This document shows positions 43,183-51,380 of a stretch of 64,000 nucleotides of DNA, piece after piece; the first letter of the stretch is position 1; each line of letters begins with the position of its first letter. The notes below the pieces were generated by a model, which searched no databases, was not told where the DNA came from, and was given only the letters and a program-made list of their open reading frames with translations. Source of the stretch: CADEDH01 sp965263455 (lineage in GTDB: Bacteria > Actinomycetota > Acidimicrobiia > Acidimicrobiales > SZUA-35); contig CBDHHN010000004.1 of assembly GCA_965263455.1 (NCBI GenBank), forward strand, positions 992,001 to 1,056,000, given 5' to 3'. The translations under genes and the position numbers were made by a program.

Positions 43183-44613
43183 TTAGCGGCCATCGGCCCC
43201 AGCGGGAGCAGCCCGCGATCGAGGTCGACGGCCATCGGAGGTGCCCCTCGGCCGACCGTCGACCATCGGCCCGGCTCTCGTTGCCTGCCGACGTTGGGGC
43301 CGCCGGGTCGGCGGACCGGTGGTGGCGTGATGGGTGCCATCAGGTCGGACGATCATCAGCGACCGGTCGGGGTTGAGGCTGATGCCCCACCCGCCTTCGT
43401 GGACCAGGTGGTGGTGCCGACTGCAGAGCGGCACGAGATTGTCGAGATCGGTTGGCCCGCCGTGCTCCCAGTGGTGGATGTGGTGGGCCTGACAGTGGCT
43501 GAGGGGCCGCTCGCACCCAGGCCAGGCGCACGATCGGTACAGAGACCGGAGGGCCGCCCACTGTCCGGAGGTTGCGGTGCGGGCCCGGCGGCCGACATCG
43601 ACTGGCAGTCCGGCTGGATCGTGCACGACCCGCTGCACCACGGCGTCGCAGCAGTGACGGGCGACGGTCGAGCCACTCAATGGTCGGCCGTCACCCGTTT
43701 CCCGCACCGTCCGGCCATGCGTGCCGACCTCCAGGGTTTGGCTGTCGACGACGACCGTGATCAGGGGGAGGTGACTGGCCCGGCCGTCGGAGCCGGTGAT
43801 CAGGGCGACCAGGGCCTGGGCCGCGAGGTTGGCGTCCTTGGCCAGTGGCTCGGAGCGGCCGCCGTCAGGAGCAGCGGCAGCGAAGCCCGGGGCAGCGGCA
43901 AGGGCGACAGCGTCCGCCGGAGCCGACGCATCCGAGGACGAAGACCTGCTGGCCAACTGCGACGTGTGCTGATCGATGGCGGAGGCCACCATCTCGTAGC
44001 GCTCGGGATCGAGCAGGGCGTGCACGTGGCCCATGCCCCGCCGGGCATCGAACCAGTGGCGGACCTCGCTGGCGGCCCGTGCGGCTTCGGCCTCCGCCAA
44101 TCCTTCGTCGGCACGGGCCTCCTCGACAGCTCGCCGCACGGCGGCATCGAACGTGTCGGCTGGGAGGGACGGGGCGGCTGCTGCCAGGCGGTCGACGTCG
44201 ACCCTGGCCAGGGTGTCGTCATCAAGGGGGCCGAGGCGCCGGGCCAGCGAGTCGAGCCTGTCGGCTCCGAGGTTGGCACCGGAGGCGACGGCGGCGGCCA
44301 GGTCGGGACTGCGCTCGGCGGCCCGGACCCGGGCGGCCTCCAGGCGTGCGCGGCCGGCCCGGACATCGCCTGAGGCGCGGAACAACTCGTCGGCGGCAGG
44401 CGAGCGACCGTCGGCCGACAGCCGGTTGGCCGCCAAGCCCACCTGGACCACGGCTCGCTCGATCGTGGCTTGCGCCTCTCGGAGGACAGACAGCGCCGAG
44501 GCGAGTTCATCGGCCGAGGCTGCGCCGAGCACGAGATCGTCAGCGGCACCGGCCACCTGGCTCACCAACTGGCCCAACGCCTTCGACGAACGAGTCGCAC
44601 CGGCTCCAGCCAC
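43183..44613 (-). CDS. DUF222/HNH endonuclease-domain protein (13E12-repeat type)
   Basis: 476 aa from GTG 44613, with GGGAGG 7 bases upstream; the frame is open for 8 more codons. The DUF222 region (about 20-330) is Ala-rich and helical. The HNH domain has CAWPGCERPLSHCQAHHIHHW, shown as its key parts CAWPGC, HCQAHHIHHW and DNLVPLCSRHHHLVHEGGW, with two CxxC-like zinc ligand pairs and the His-Asn-His set. Such proteins are abundant and variable in actinobacteria and often called 13E12 family; natural target unknown. A basic Arg-rich tail follows. Confidence 0.92.
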   Translation of the reverse strand: MAGAGATRSSKALGQLVSQVAGAADDLVLGAASADELASALSVLREAQATIERAVVQVGLAANRLSADGRSPAADELFRASGDVRAGRARLEAARVRAAERSPDLAAAVASGANLGADRLDSLARRLGPLDDDTLARVDVDRLAAAAPSLPADTFDAAVRRAVEEARADEGLAEAEAARAASEVRHWFDARRGMGHVHALLDPERYEMVASAIDQHTSQLASRSSSSDASAPADAVALAAAPGFAAAAPDGGRSEPLAKDANLAAQALVALITGSDGRASHLPLITVVVDSQTLEVGTHGRTVRETGDGRPLSGSTVARHCCDAVVQRVVHDPAGLPVDVGRRARTATSGQWAALRSLYRSCAWPGCERPLSHCQAHHIHHWEHGGPTDLDNLVPLCSRHHHLVHEGGWGISLNPDRSLMIVRPDGTHHATTGPPTRRPQRRQATRAGPMVDGRPRGTSDGRRPRSRAAPAGADGR

Positions 44614-44786
44614 GACAATCACCTCCCACCCCGACACGCACGCTCGCCCGCCAACCCACGACCACGGCTAGCTCAGAGCTCTGGGAATGAACGACGGAAG
44701 GCTTGCCTTCGAGGCCTACCCCGAGGGGGAGGAGTCAGATCATCATATCGAACACGTGTTCGACAGTCAAGGGTCAGCTCGCACGA

Positions 44787-45224
44787 TCAGGCCCCCCTGG
44801 GCCAGACCATCCAGGCGGCCAGGACCAGCCGGACGGTCCAGAGCAGGCTGCGGACCAGGTCGACCCGCATCAGGCGCTGGTGGAGGTCGGCGTCGAAGCT
44901 GTCGACGAGTTGGCCGTGGATGGGGGCGGCACCGAGGCCGGTCACCAACACGATGACGACCAGCAGGACCAGTCCGGCGATGGCGAGGTTGCGCTGCAGC
45001 CCGGCACCGGCGACGAGGAGGAGAGCGATCGAGGCCAGGGTCTCCGCCCCCCACGGCACCACCAGCAGTCCGGTGATGCGACTCATGTGCGCTTCCTGGA
45101 ACGGCCGGTAGGGCTCGTTGACCAGGGCGAACAGCGGGTAGTGGACGATGTGGATGGTCCAGATCAGGCCGACCATGAACCCGGTGGCGGCGAAGTGGAC
45201 TACGGCGATCCGCTCGAACGTCAT
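44787..45224 (-). CDS. Four-helix membrane protein of unknown function
   Basis: 145 aa with four transmembrane helices: IAVVHFAATGFMVGLIWTIH, LLVVPWGAETLASIALLLV, IAGLVLLVVIVLVTGLG and VRSLLWTVRLVLAAWMVW. Conserved-looking polar residues inside or near helices (HIVHYPLF, PWGAE, HGQLVDSF, HQRLMRVD) recall small heme- or quinone-linked membrane proteins, but I cannot name the family. ATG start at 45224. Separated from the sugar locus by about 250 bases. Confidence 0.65.
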   Translation of the reverse strand: MTFERIAVVHFAATGFMVGLIWTIHIVHYPLFALVNEPYRPFQEAHMSRITGLLVVPWGAETLASIALLLVAGAGLQRNLAIAGLVLLVVIVLVTGLGAAPIHGQLVDSFDADLHQRLMRVDLVRSLLWTVRLVLAAWMVWPRGA

Positions 45225-45347
45225 CGGCTTCCGAGTGTGCCAGAGGCTCCGGGGCCGAGCTGGGATCGGAACGTCGGATGTGTGTCGAAACGAAACAACC
45301 CTGAACTACTCAACGATCCGCCCAGGCCGCCGATCGCTTCTTGGTCG

Positions 45348-45374
45348 GGCCGCCCTCCTCTCCCTGGGGCGGCC
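45348..45374. terminator. GC hairpin downstream of the sugar operon
   Basis: GGCCGCCC (45348-45355) pairs with GGGCGGCC (45367-45374) across an 11-base pyrimidine-rich loop. It lies about 100 bases beyond the stop of the last gene of the minus-strand polysaccharide operon. The rest of 45225-45477 shows nothing gene-like; an A-rich patch near 45290 could hold the promoter of the small membrane protein gene. Confidence 0.55.
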
Positions 45375-45477
45375 TGACCCAATCGGGCGGCGGACCCTGA
45401 GGCCATGCTCGGGGATCGGGATGTGGGGCCCGATCCCCGGGATGGCTACTGCCCAGCTGGAAGCCACCCGACCAGCG

Positions 45478-46242
45478 TCAGCTCCAGTCATCCCGTGATA
45501 GCTGCACCGGGCCGCCAGCTCCCTTCACCCTGCGCCAGAGGCGGAAGTCTTCCTCGTAGACCTCATGCAGTCGGGCAATCGAGGCGGCGCTGAGAGTCGA
45601 GCCCTTCCGCGAACCACTAGCATTCAGTCGCCCAAGGTGCTCAAACTTGCGCTCCAAGACGTCAGACATCGCGTTCAAATCAGACTGAAGGCTGTTCGTG
45701 CGCACGGCCCAAACAGTCATATTCAAGCGCAAAGCCGCCTCGACAAACTCAACAGTTGACCTCAAGAAATAGGATCGCTCCCGGCCCGCAAGGCCCAGGC
45801 AATCAACGAGGTCATCAGCCGATGCCTTGCCAGAGAGCGACCTAACAAAGGTGTCGTCCCCGCGCTGACGGAGTTGATGCACATAGCGGCTAGTTGACAA
45901 AAACCTCTCCACCGGGTCCCTGAGCGCCACGAACGCCGTCTTTCCTACCAATGCGGCACGCACGCCTGGCGGGTAAGTGTCTAACAGCAGGTGGCCCGGC
46001 TCGGGCAATCCAAACGCAGCACAAACACTCACACCCCCCGTCTTCGGCACATGCAGGAACACGGCCGGCGCTTCAAGCCACGCCAACACACGGTGGCCAT
46101 TACTCAGCTGATAGGCACGATTCGCGCACCTGCTCGCCAGCGGCGGCGAAAATCGGTCCACACCATCGAACACTCTCGCCAAGCCCTGCCGTGCGCCAAA
46201 CCTCACATGTCGGGAAACCGGCCTTCTCCTCCCTGATTCCAT
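45478..46242 (-). CDS. Sulfotransferase-family protein
   Basis: 254 aa. VFLHVPKTGGVSV is the 5'-phosphosulfate-binding loop and VALRDPVERFLSTSRYV the 3'-phosphate-binding motif of sulfotransferase family 2 (PAPS-dependent carbohydrate sulfotransferases). ATG 46242 has GAGGTGAAG upstream and lies 6 bases after the flippase stop. Last gene of the operon, so it probably sulfates the exported polysaccharide or its repeat unit; that is inference. Base composition is lower in G+C than the flanking chromosome. Confidence 0.83.
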   Translation of the reverse strand: MESGRRRPVSRHVRFGARQGLARVFDGVDRFSPPLASRCANRAYQLSNGHRVLAWLEAPAVFLHVPKTGGVSVCAAFGLPEPGHLLLDTYPPGVRAALVGKTAFVALRDPVERFLSTSRYVHQLRQRGDDTFVRSLSGKASADDLVDCLGLAGRERSYFLRSTVEFVEAALRLNMTVWAVRTNSLQSDLNAMSDVLERKFEHLGRLNASGSRKGSTLSAASIARLHEVYEEDFRLWRRVKGAGGPVQLSRDDWS

Positions 46243-46248
46243 AAATCT

Positions 46249-47583
46249 TCACCTCACGATTCGCATAACTACACGCCCAGGCAGAGGGAGCGAGAGAACC
46301 CCCACCCTACGGTAGACCTCAACGACTAGCATTGTCTTCCAGCTTGTATTTGCAACAAGGATGGCCGTCATGCCGCCTACAGCACCGTACCGAGGCACAA
46401 GGACCCAAAGCAGCACTAAGAGTAGTGTCAGACCCAGCGCCTGACTGCGCACGACGATCGACTCTCGCCCAAGACCAATCAGCAGCATTCCCACGGATCC
46501 ACTCATCGACCCCACCAGGTGGTTCGCCGCACCAAGCAACAAGGGCAGAGAGGCGCCATCTATATTCCCGTAGAAGGACTGAACCAATTCGCCGCCAAAA
46601 CCAGCGAGAACCGTGAAGCCAAGCAACCCCACCGAGGCCGAGACGACGCAAGCCCGACGGGCCTCCCTCTGCAGCGCAACTTGCGAACCCTCCTGTGCCA
46701 ATGAGGCGACAATCGGCGCCTGGAATCCGTTCACCACCACGAGACCAAATGAACCAATCAGAGCAAGTTGATTGGCCACCACAAAGGCACCCACGTCGGA
46801 GGCAGATCCCATCAGACCCATCAGTGGAACGCTAACCTGAGCCAAGAGCAGGCCCATTGCACCGACAGCGGAGAGCCGCAATAAAGAGCTGGCAAGTTGC
46901 GTCGAGAAGAACCAGTTGGCCCGGAGCAAAGTAGAAGACGAGCATCGTCGGCTGACCACAAGGGCGCCCAGCGCCTGCGATCCCGAGGCCACGACAAGGC
47001 CGTCCGCCACTACAGAAGCCGAGAAGTCCCGACCGACAGCCGCCACCAACACTGCAGGCAATAAGATTAATGTCATACTGCTTGCCGCCAAAACTTGGCC
47101 TGATACCAGGCGGCCACGCCCCTTGATTGTGCCACTCAGCGCTTCCGAGTAGGCTAGGAAACAGGACGCGACAGCACACCGGTACAGAATCGCAGCCGGA
47201 ACGGTAGATCCTGGCAATAGCCCATAAGTGAAGTATCCGGCCGCGATGAGCGGGAAAGCCCAGGCCAACATCAACGGTGGGACGAGATGTTCAGCATCGA
47301 TGGCCGGTGCGCCTCCCGCCGGGTAACATTCATGAGTCTTCCACCGCTGGGCTAGAAGCGACACTCCACCTGCGCCCACGCCTGACATAAGAACCACTAA
47401 AGATATGGCTAGCGTTGCGACTGCAAAGTCCTCTGTGGCGAGGGATCTAGCCAGCACGCTCCCTACTAGAACCACGCTGGCGGCTTGAGCCGCACGCAAG
47501 GCGAGCCCAGCAGACTCATGTGGCCGCGGGACCCAATCCTTAGGCCCGACCTTCCGCTTTGACTGCTGGAGACCTCTAGTCAT
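46249..47583 (-). CDS. Polysaccharide flippase (Wzx/MOP superfamily)
   Basis: About 444 aa with some 12 hydrophobic segments in the MOP pattern. It would flip lipid-linked repeat units across the membrane. An N-terminal ESAGLALRAAQAASVVLVGSV helix, SVPLMGLMGSASDVGAFVVA in the middle and repeated Gly/Ser-rich helices fit oligosaccharide flippases. ATG 47583 is preferred to ATG 47589: AGGAG lies 9 bases upstream and ATGA overlaps the preceding glycosyltransferase stop. Low G+C, rare codons used more freely than in the core genes. Confidence 0.8.
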   Translation of the reverse strand: MTRGLQQSKRKVGPKDWVPRPHESAGLALRAAQAASVVLVGSVLARSLATEDFAVATLAISLVVLMSGVGAGGVSLLAQRWKTHECYPAGGAPAIDAEHLVPPLMLAWAFPLIAAGYFTYGLLPGSTVPAAILYRCAVASCFLAYSEALSGTIKGRGRLVSGQVLAASSMTLILLPAVLVAAVGRDFSASVVADGLVVASGSQALGALVVSRRCSSSTLLRANWFFSTQLASSLLRLSAVGAMGLLLAQVSVPLMGLMGSASDVGAFVVANQLALIGSFGLVVVNGFQAPIVASLAQEGSQVALQREARRACVVSASVGLLGFTVLAGFGGELVQSFYGNIDGASLPLLLGAANHLVGSMSGSVGMLLIGLGRESIVVRSQALGLTLLLVLLWVLVPRYGAVGGMTAILVANTSWKTMLVVEVYRRVGVLSLPLPGRVVMRIVR

Positions 47584-48809
47584 CCGCATGCGCTCCTATG
47601 GAGAATCGCCAAAGGCGCCCCGGTGTAGATACCCAACAGCTGGTCTATGTGCTCCTCTAACGGCACAAACGAACCCCGGTGGCGCCCCTCGCCTACTGCA
47701 CGTTGATCGGGCACTTTCCAGCCGCAGGTCGCCAGGCGGGTTGCTTCGGGATCGAGGCTGTCGTACAACGCCACCCCAGGCACCGCACCAATAGTACTCG
47801 CCGTTCCAAGCATCCGCGAGGCAAGGACTGACACCCCCTTCTCTAGGGCAATTCCAACCACTAGCGACGAACTCTCGAAACCGAGTGTCGGAACCACCAC
47901 GCCTCCCGACCTGGCTATCGCCGCTACGGAATCCGCTCGCGATAGCCGCCCGAGGAACCGAGTCTTGAGACCTCGTTGCCTCACCGAGCGAGCACACTGC
48001 TCAAGGACCCTGCCAGGACCATCGCCCACCACAACTAGATTGTTGAGAAACTGCACGTCCCCCGAGTTCAACAGGTGGGGCAGGCCCTTGGCCTCGGTAA
48101 CAGACCCCACATACACCCAGTTCTCCCGACTAATAGAGAAGGCTGGCGAATCCTGAGACGATAGCTGGCCAGGGTCCAATGGATTCGGGAGAATACGGAC
48201 ACTTCCTGGCCACCCCGCTGTCTCTAGAAGGACTCGAAGCGCGTCGCAAGGCACAACCGTCGTGCAGACGGCGGCAAGGGCTCGGCGACCACGGGCCTGA
48301 GACATCCATCTCGCCCACTTCGCAACCGACCGAAGCCTGCCGGCATCCCAGACGTGGGGCTGAAGGGCGGCCAATGGAGAGGTTGGCAGGCTGTATCCGC
48401 CCCGCCCTCGCGTTGTCAGCAACGCATCAGGAGCGAGAGAGTTGCCATCATGCTGGGTCCAAACTGCGCGTGTCCCCGTCTCCTGCACCCAGTTGGCCAA
48501 GGCCCTGAAGCCGAGCGGCGAAAGGCGATGGTATACGTTGTTCAGATGAACTACCGGCTGCTGAAGACGGCCAATCCGCCTCGCGTCTCCATCACTCGCC
48601 GCCAGAAACTGCGACAGAGACCCGAGCGGAACCTTTGGCGACTCATTCAAGTAGAAGGCTCTAACCGTCACGCCACGATCGCGGAGAGCGCTTGCAACCA
48701 TACTGACGTACTCCTCTGCGCCCCCGCCGAGCCGGAAGTCATTCACCAGAGCGACACGAGGCAAGGCAAGTTGCAGCCGGCCCGGAGGTCCAACCTCACT
48801 CCTGGCCAT
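47580..48809 (-). CDS. GT4-type glycosyltransferase
   Basis: About 409 aa from ATG 48809 (GGAGG 11 bases upstream). NDFRLGGGAEEYVSMVASAL is the N-terminal acceptor-side motif; ENWVYVGSVTEAKGLPHLL and VVVGDGPGRVLE are GT-B nucleotide-sugar elements. FESSSLVVGIALEKGVSVLA replaces the usual EGFGLVxLEAMAxGxPVVA, so the E-x7-E pair is altered to E-S-S-S-L-V-V-G-I. Overlaps the polymerase stop by 14 bases and the flippase start by four. Sugar specificity unknown. Confidence 0.82.
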   Translation of the reverse strand: MARSEVGPPGRLQLALPRVALVNDFRLGGGAEEYVSMVASALRDRGVTVRAFYLNESPKVPLGSLSQFLAASDGDARRIGRLQQPVVHLNNVYHRLSPLGFRALANWVQETGTRAVWTQHDGNSLAPDALLTTRGRGGYSLPTSPLAALQPHVWDAGRLRSVAKWARWMSQARGRRALAAVCTTVVPCDALRVLLETAGWPGSVRILPNPLDPGQLSSQDSPAFSISRENWVYVGSVTEAKGLPHLLNSGDVQFLNNLVVVGDGPGRVLEQCARSVRQRGLKTRFLGRLSRADSVAAIARSGGVVVPTLGFESSSLVVGIALEKGVSVLASRMLGTASTIGAVPGVALYDSLDPEATRLATCGWKVPDQRAVGEGRHRGSFVPLEEHIDQLLGIYTGAPLAILHRSACG

Positions 48810-50097
48810 GATTGGAAGGACCTCCATGCCCGCCCAGATCAGCTGAGCGTCTGCGCTCAATCTGATCTGCAGATTCGGCATCGGTAGTCTCGGCCGGCAG
48901 TCTTGACATCAATAGAGCTGCTGCGAGCCAAGGGCTGGTTGCGGCGATGCTGATGAGTGCCCCAGAAGAGACGCCCTGAACTAGCAAGAACTGGCCTAGT
49001 GCAGATCTCCGGGGTCCCAATACCCACCGCGAGATGGAGACCAAGAAGAGGACGAGTCCCACTATTCCCGTTTCCACGGCAACTTGCATGTACATGTTGT
49101 GTGCTGTCATCTCTGACGCAATCGGCACAAACTCAGTAGATCGGGGCGGCCAAGGGGAGCCGCCTAAAGGCAGATCAGGATTCACGCTTCGATCGTTGAA
49201 CCGGCCTGGGCCTATGCCGAGAATCCAATGGTCCCTAAAGTCCCTGAAAGCGCTACCGAAAAGGGCGAACCTCTCTAGGACATTGAACTCTACCGCTGAA
49301 TACGATCCTCCTACTTGTTCACCATTCCACGCCGCTCCAATAGCTCGGTGGGACTGGTCGTCAAGCAACCAAATTAGAGTGTCAGCGAAACGCGGCGACG
49401 CCGCGGCAGCGGCAAAAGCCAGGACAGCCGCAACGGCAAGGTCCACGGTTCTCTGTTTTCGGTAGGCGACCTTCATTGCCCTGATGAGAATCGAGAGACC
49501 GACCGCTAGCAGCGATATTCGCGACTGCGACAAGACTAGCACCACAGATGCGATGGCAAGCCAGAGCAAGTTGGCCCGAGCACGGCGCAGGTCTGGACGC
49601 GCCAGCATGAGAACCAAATAGCCACCAGCCATGATTCCCGGAACATGATGAGATGATGTAAGGCCCCAGAGCTCGCCGGCCCGCAACGCTGCTGGGCTGA
49701 ACATTGGACTGAGCAAGGTGATAAGAAGCCCAACCTCGACGAATCTTGGGAGTGATTTGAGGAAGGTGCCAGCCTGTTTGTCTGCCGATACGGCAAGTGC
49801 AAAGGCCGAGATTACGGGCGGCAGCCACCTGAGCTCGGTGGTAAGGTGATCGATGCTCAGCGCGAAGCCACCGAGATAGAGGCCTAAGCCCAGGTAGAGC
49901 GCGTAGTAGCTCGCAAGGGCAGCAGTACTCGGTGCAATCGAGCAGCGGGGCGCCTGAAAGGGGCACCAAAGAGCAGCACTAGTACCGAGAATCATCAGCA
50001 ATACCGCTGGAACCTGCAGAGCCGATAAGGTTGGCCCAAGGCTCAGGCCAGCGGCGGCAAGTAATGGTGCGAACCGATACCGGCGGCGCTCGGTCAT
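48796..50097 (-). CDS. O-antigen polymerase/ligase-like membrane protein (Wzy/WaaL type)
   Basis: 433 aa with about ten transmembrane helices. The large extracytoplasmic loop has HWILGIGPGRFND and, further on, TAHNMYMQVAVETGIVGLVLF, the conserved Wzy_C pattern (GxGxGxF ... HNxYxxxxxExGxxG). It would polymerise flipped repeat units. The ATG overlaps the stop of the upstream GT4 gene by four bases. Confidence 0.85.
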   Translation of the reverse strand: MTERRRYRFAPLLAAAGLSLGPTLSALQVPAVLLMILGTSAALWCPFQAPRCSIAPSTAALASYYALYLGLGLYLGGFALSIDHLTTELRWLPPVISAFALAVSADKQAGTFLKSLPRFVEVGLLITLLSPMFSPAALRAGELWGLTSSHHVPGIMAGGYLVLMLARPDLRRARANLLWLAIASVVLVLSQSRISLLAVGLSILIRAMKVAYRKQRTVDLAVAAVLAFAAAAASPRFADTLIWLLDDQSHRAIGAAWNGEQVGGSYSAVEFNVLERFALFGSAFRDFRDHWILGIGPGRFNDRSVNPDLPLGGSPWPPRSTEFVPIASEMTAHNMYMQVAVETGIVGLVLFLVSISRWVLGPRRSALGQFLLVQGVSSGALISIAATSPWLAAALLMSRLPAETTDAESADQIERRRSADLGGHGGPSNHGQE

Positions 50098-51164
50098 GCG
50101 TCAACCCAATCCCTGATTGCCTTTTGAAAGCTCTTGATCCCAAAGCGCGAGGCGTTGAGCCGACAGTCAGCCGGTGAGTAGCTTCCATTGAAGATGCGTT
50201 GGAGCCCCGCCGCCAGGTCGGAAGGCGCTTGCTTTGCAACAAGCACTCCTGTGACACCATCGATGACGGAGTCGTCTGCGCCGTAGCCCTGTACGGCTAC
50301 CACTGGAGTACCGGCGGCCTGAGCCTCGACGGCGACGATGCCAAAGTCCTCGAGCGCCGGGAAAACTAGCGCCTGGGCCCGACCTACGATCTCGGCCAAC
50401 TCAGTGTCGGTCGGACCGGTGATGAATTCGACGGGTACGGCGGCCGCCGCGGCAATGGCGCGGAGCTCAAGCTCACAAGGTCCGTACCCGACGAGTGCCA
50501 AGGGCACGCCTGCCATGTCGGCCGCCTTGATCGCAAGGTCCAAACGCTTATAGGGGACGAATCGGGAAACCGCTACTACGTAGTCCGCCTTGGTCCAGTG
50601 GCCGTCGAAGCGCTCCGTATCAACGGGCGGATAGATGACCTTCGAATGGACTCGATAGCAATCCCAAATCCTGCGCGATACGGCCGTCGAGTTTGCCGCC
50701 CAACTCTGGACCCGTGCGGCCGAGAGTCGGTCGAGGTTGCGCAACACCGAGGCGGCAGGGCGGGCAGCAGGACCCAACCGGGACAGCCGGTCGTCGATCT
50801 CGGGGAACCATGCATACCGCATTGGCGAATGAACGTAGGAGAAGTGGACTCCATCTTTGCGGGATCGAAAGTGCCTGGAGAACGCATGCGAGGACGAGAT
50901 TATACGGTCATAGGCGTTACGGTTTAGGGCCTTCCAAGCAATCGGCATCGCGACCAAGGTTGCTGATGGTCGAGACCTAAGCACAGGCAGATCAAGCGTT
51001 GTGGTAGCTATATGACGGCCTTCTAATCCTTTCAGATGGACCCTCCGGTCGCGGGAGAGACAGTACAGATCAGCGTCAGGAAATGCTGCGGCCAGCTGCT
51101 CGAATACCCGTTCAGAGCCAGCCCTGCTTGTTATCCATTCATGGACAATGGCGGTGCTTGTCAC
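50094..51164 (-). CDS. GT4-family glycosyltransferase
   Basis: 356 aa. IVHEWITSRAGSERVFEQL is the N-terminal GT-B motif, VIYPPVDTERF and VAVSRFVPYKRLDLAIKA are donor-side motifs, and EDFGIVAVEAQAAGTPVVA has the E-x7-E of retaining GT4 enzymes. The type resembles WbaZ/mannosyltransferases, but specificity cannot be read. GTG 51164 has GAAAGG at good spacing. First gene of the five-gene minus-strand operon. Confidence 0.9.
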   Translation of the reverse strand: MTSTAIVHEWITSRAGSERVFEQLAAAFPDADLYCLSRDRRVHLKGLEGRHIATTTLDLPVLRSRPSATLVAMPIAWKALNRNAYDRIISSSHAFSRHFRSRKDGVHFSYVHSPMRYAWFPEIDDRLSRLGPAARPAASVLRNLDRLSAARVQSWAANSTAVSRRIWDCYRVHSKVIYPPVDTERFDGHWTKADYVVAVSRFVPYKRLDLAIKAADMAGVPLALVGYGPCELELRAIAAAAAVPVEFITGPTDTELAEIVGRAQALVFPALEDFGIVAVEAQAAGTPVVAVQGYGADDSVIDGVTGVLVAKQAPSDLAAGLQRIFNGSYSPADCRLNASRFGIKSFQKAIRDWVDA

Positions 51165-51380
51165 GGGACACCTTTCATGTCGACGCTAGTCCAAGGTGCA
51201 CCCGGTCGACGACGACGAGTAGCACGCAAGCTTGAAATGAGCCGCATCCGCAACGCTACCGAAGCCAGACCGGCCGCGAGACGCGGTGGGGCAAAGTAGG
51301 CATTGTTGCTGCCCATCTTTTCGAGAGATCTTCACCTATGGTCAGTTGCGATGGGCTCTCCTGGCGCAGATGACGCAGAT
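51165..51380. promoter_or_regulatory. Divergent promoter region of the polysaccharide locus
   Basis: 216 bases between the GT4 operon and the Wzz/kinase gene. It must carry promoters in both directions. It is less G+C-rich than the core genome (AT-rich patch about 51300-51345). I could not assign -35/-10 elements with confidence and saw no clear operator dyad. Confidence 0.45.
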
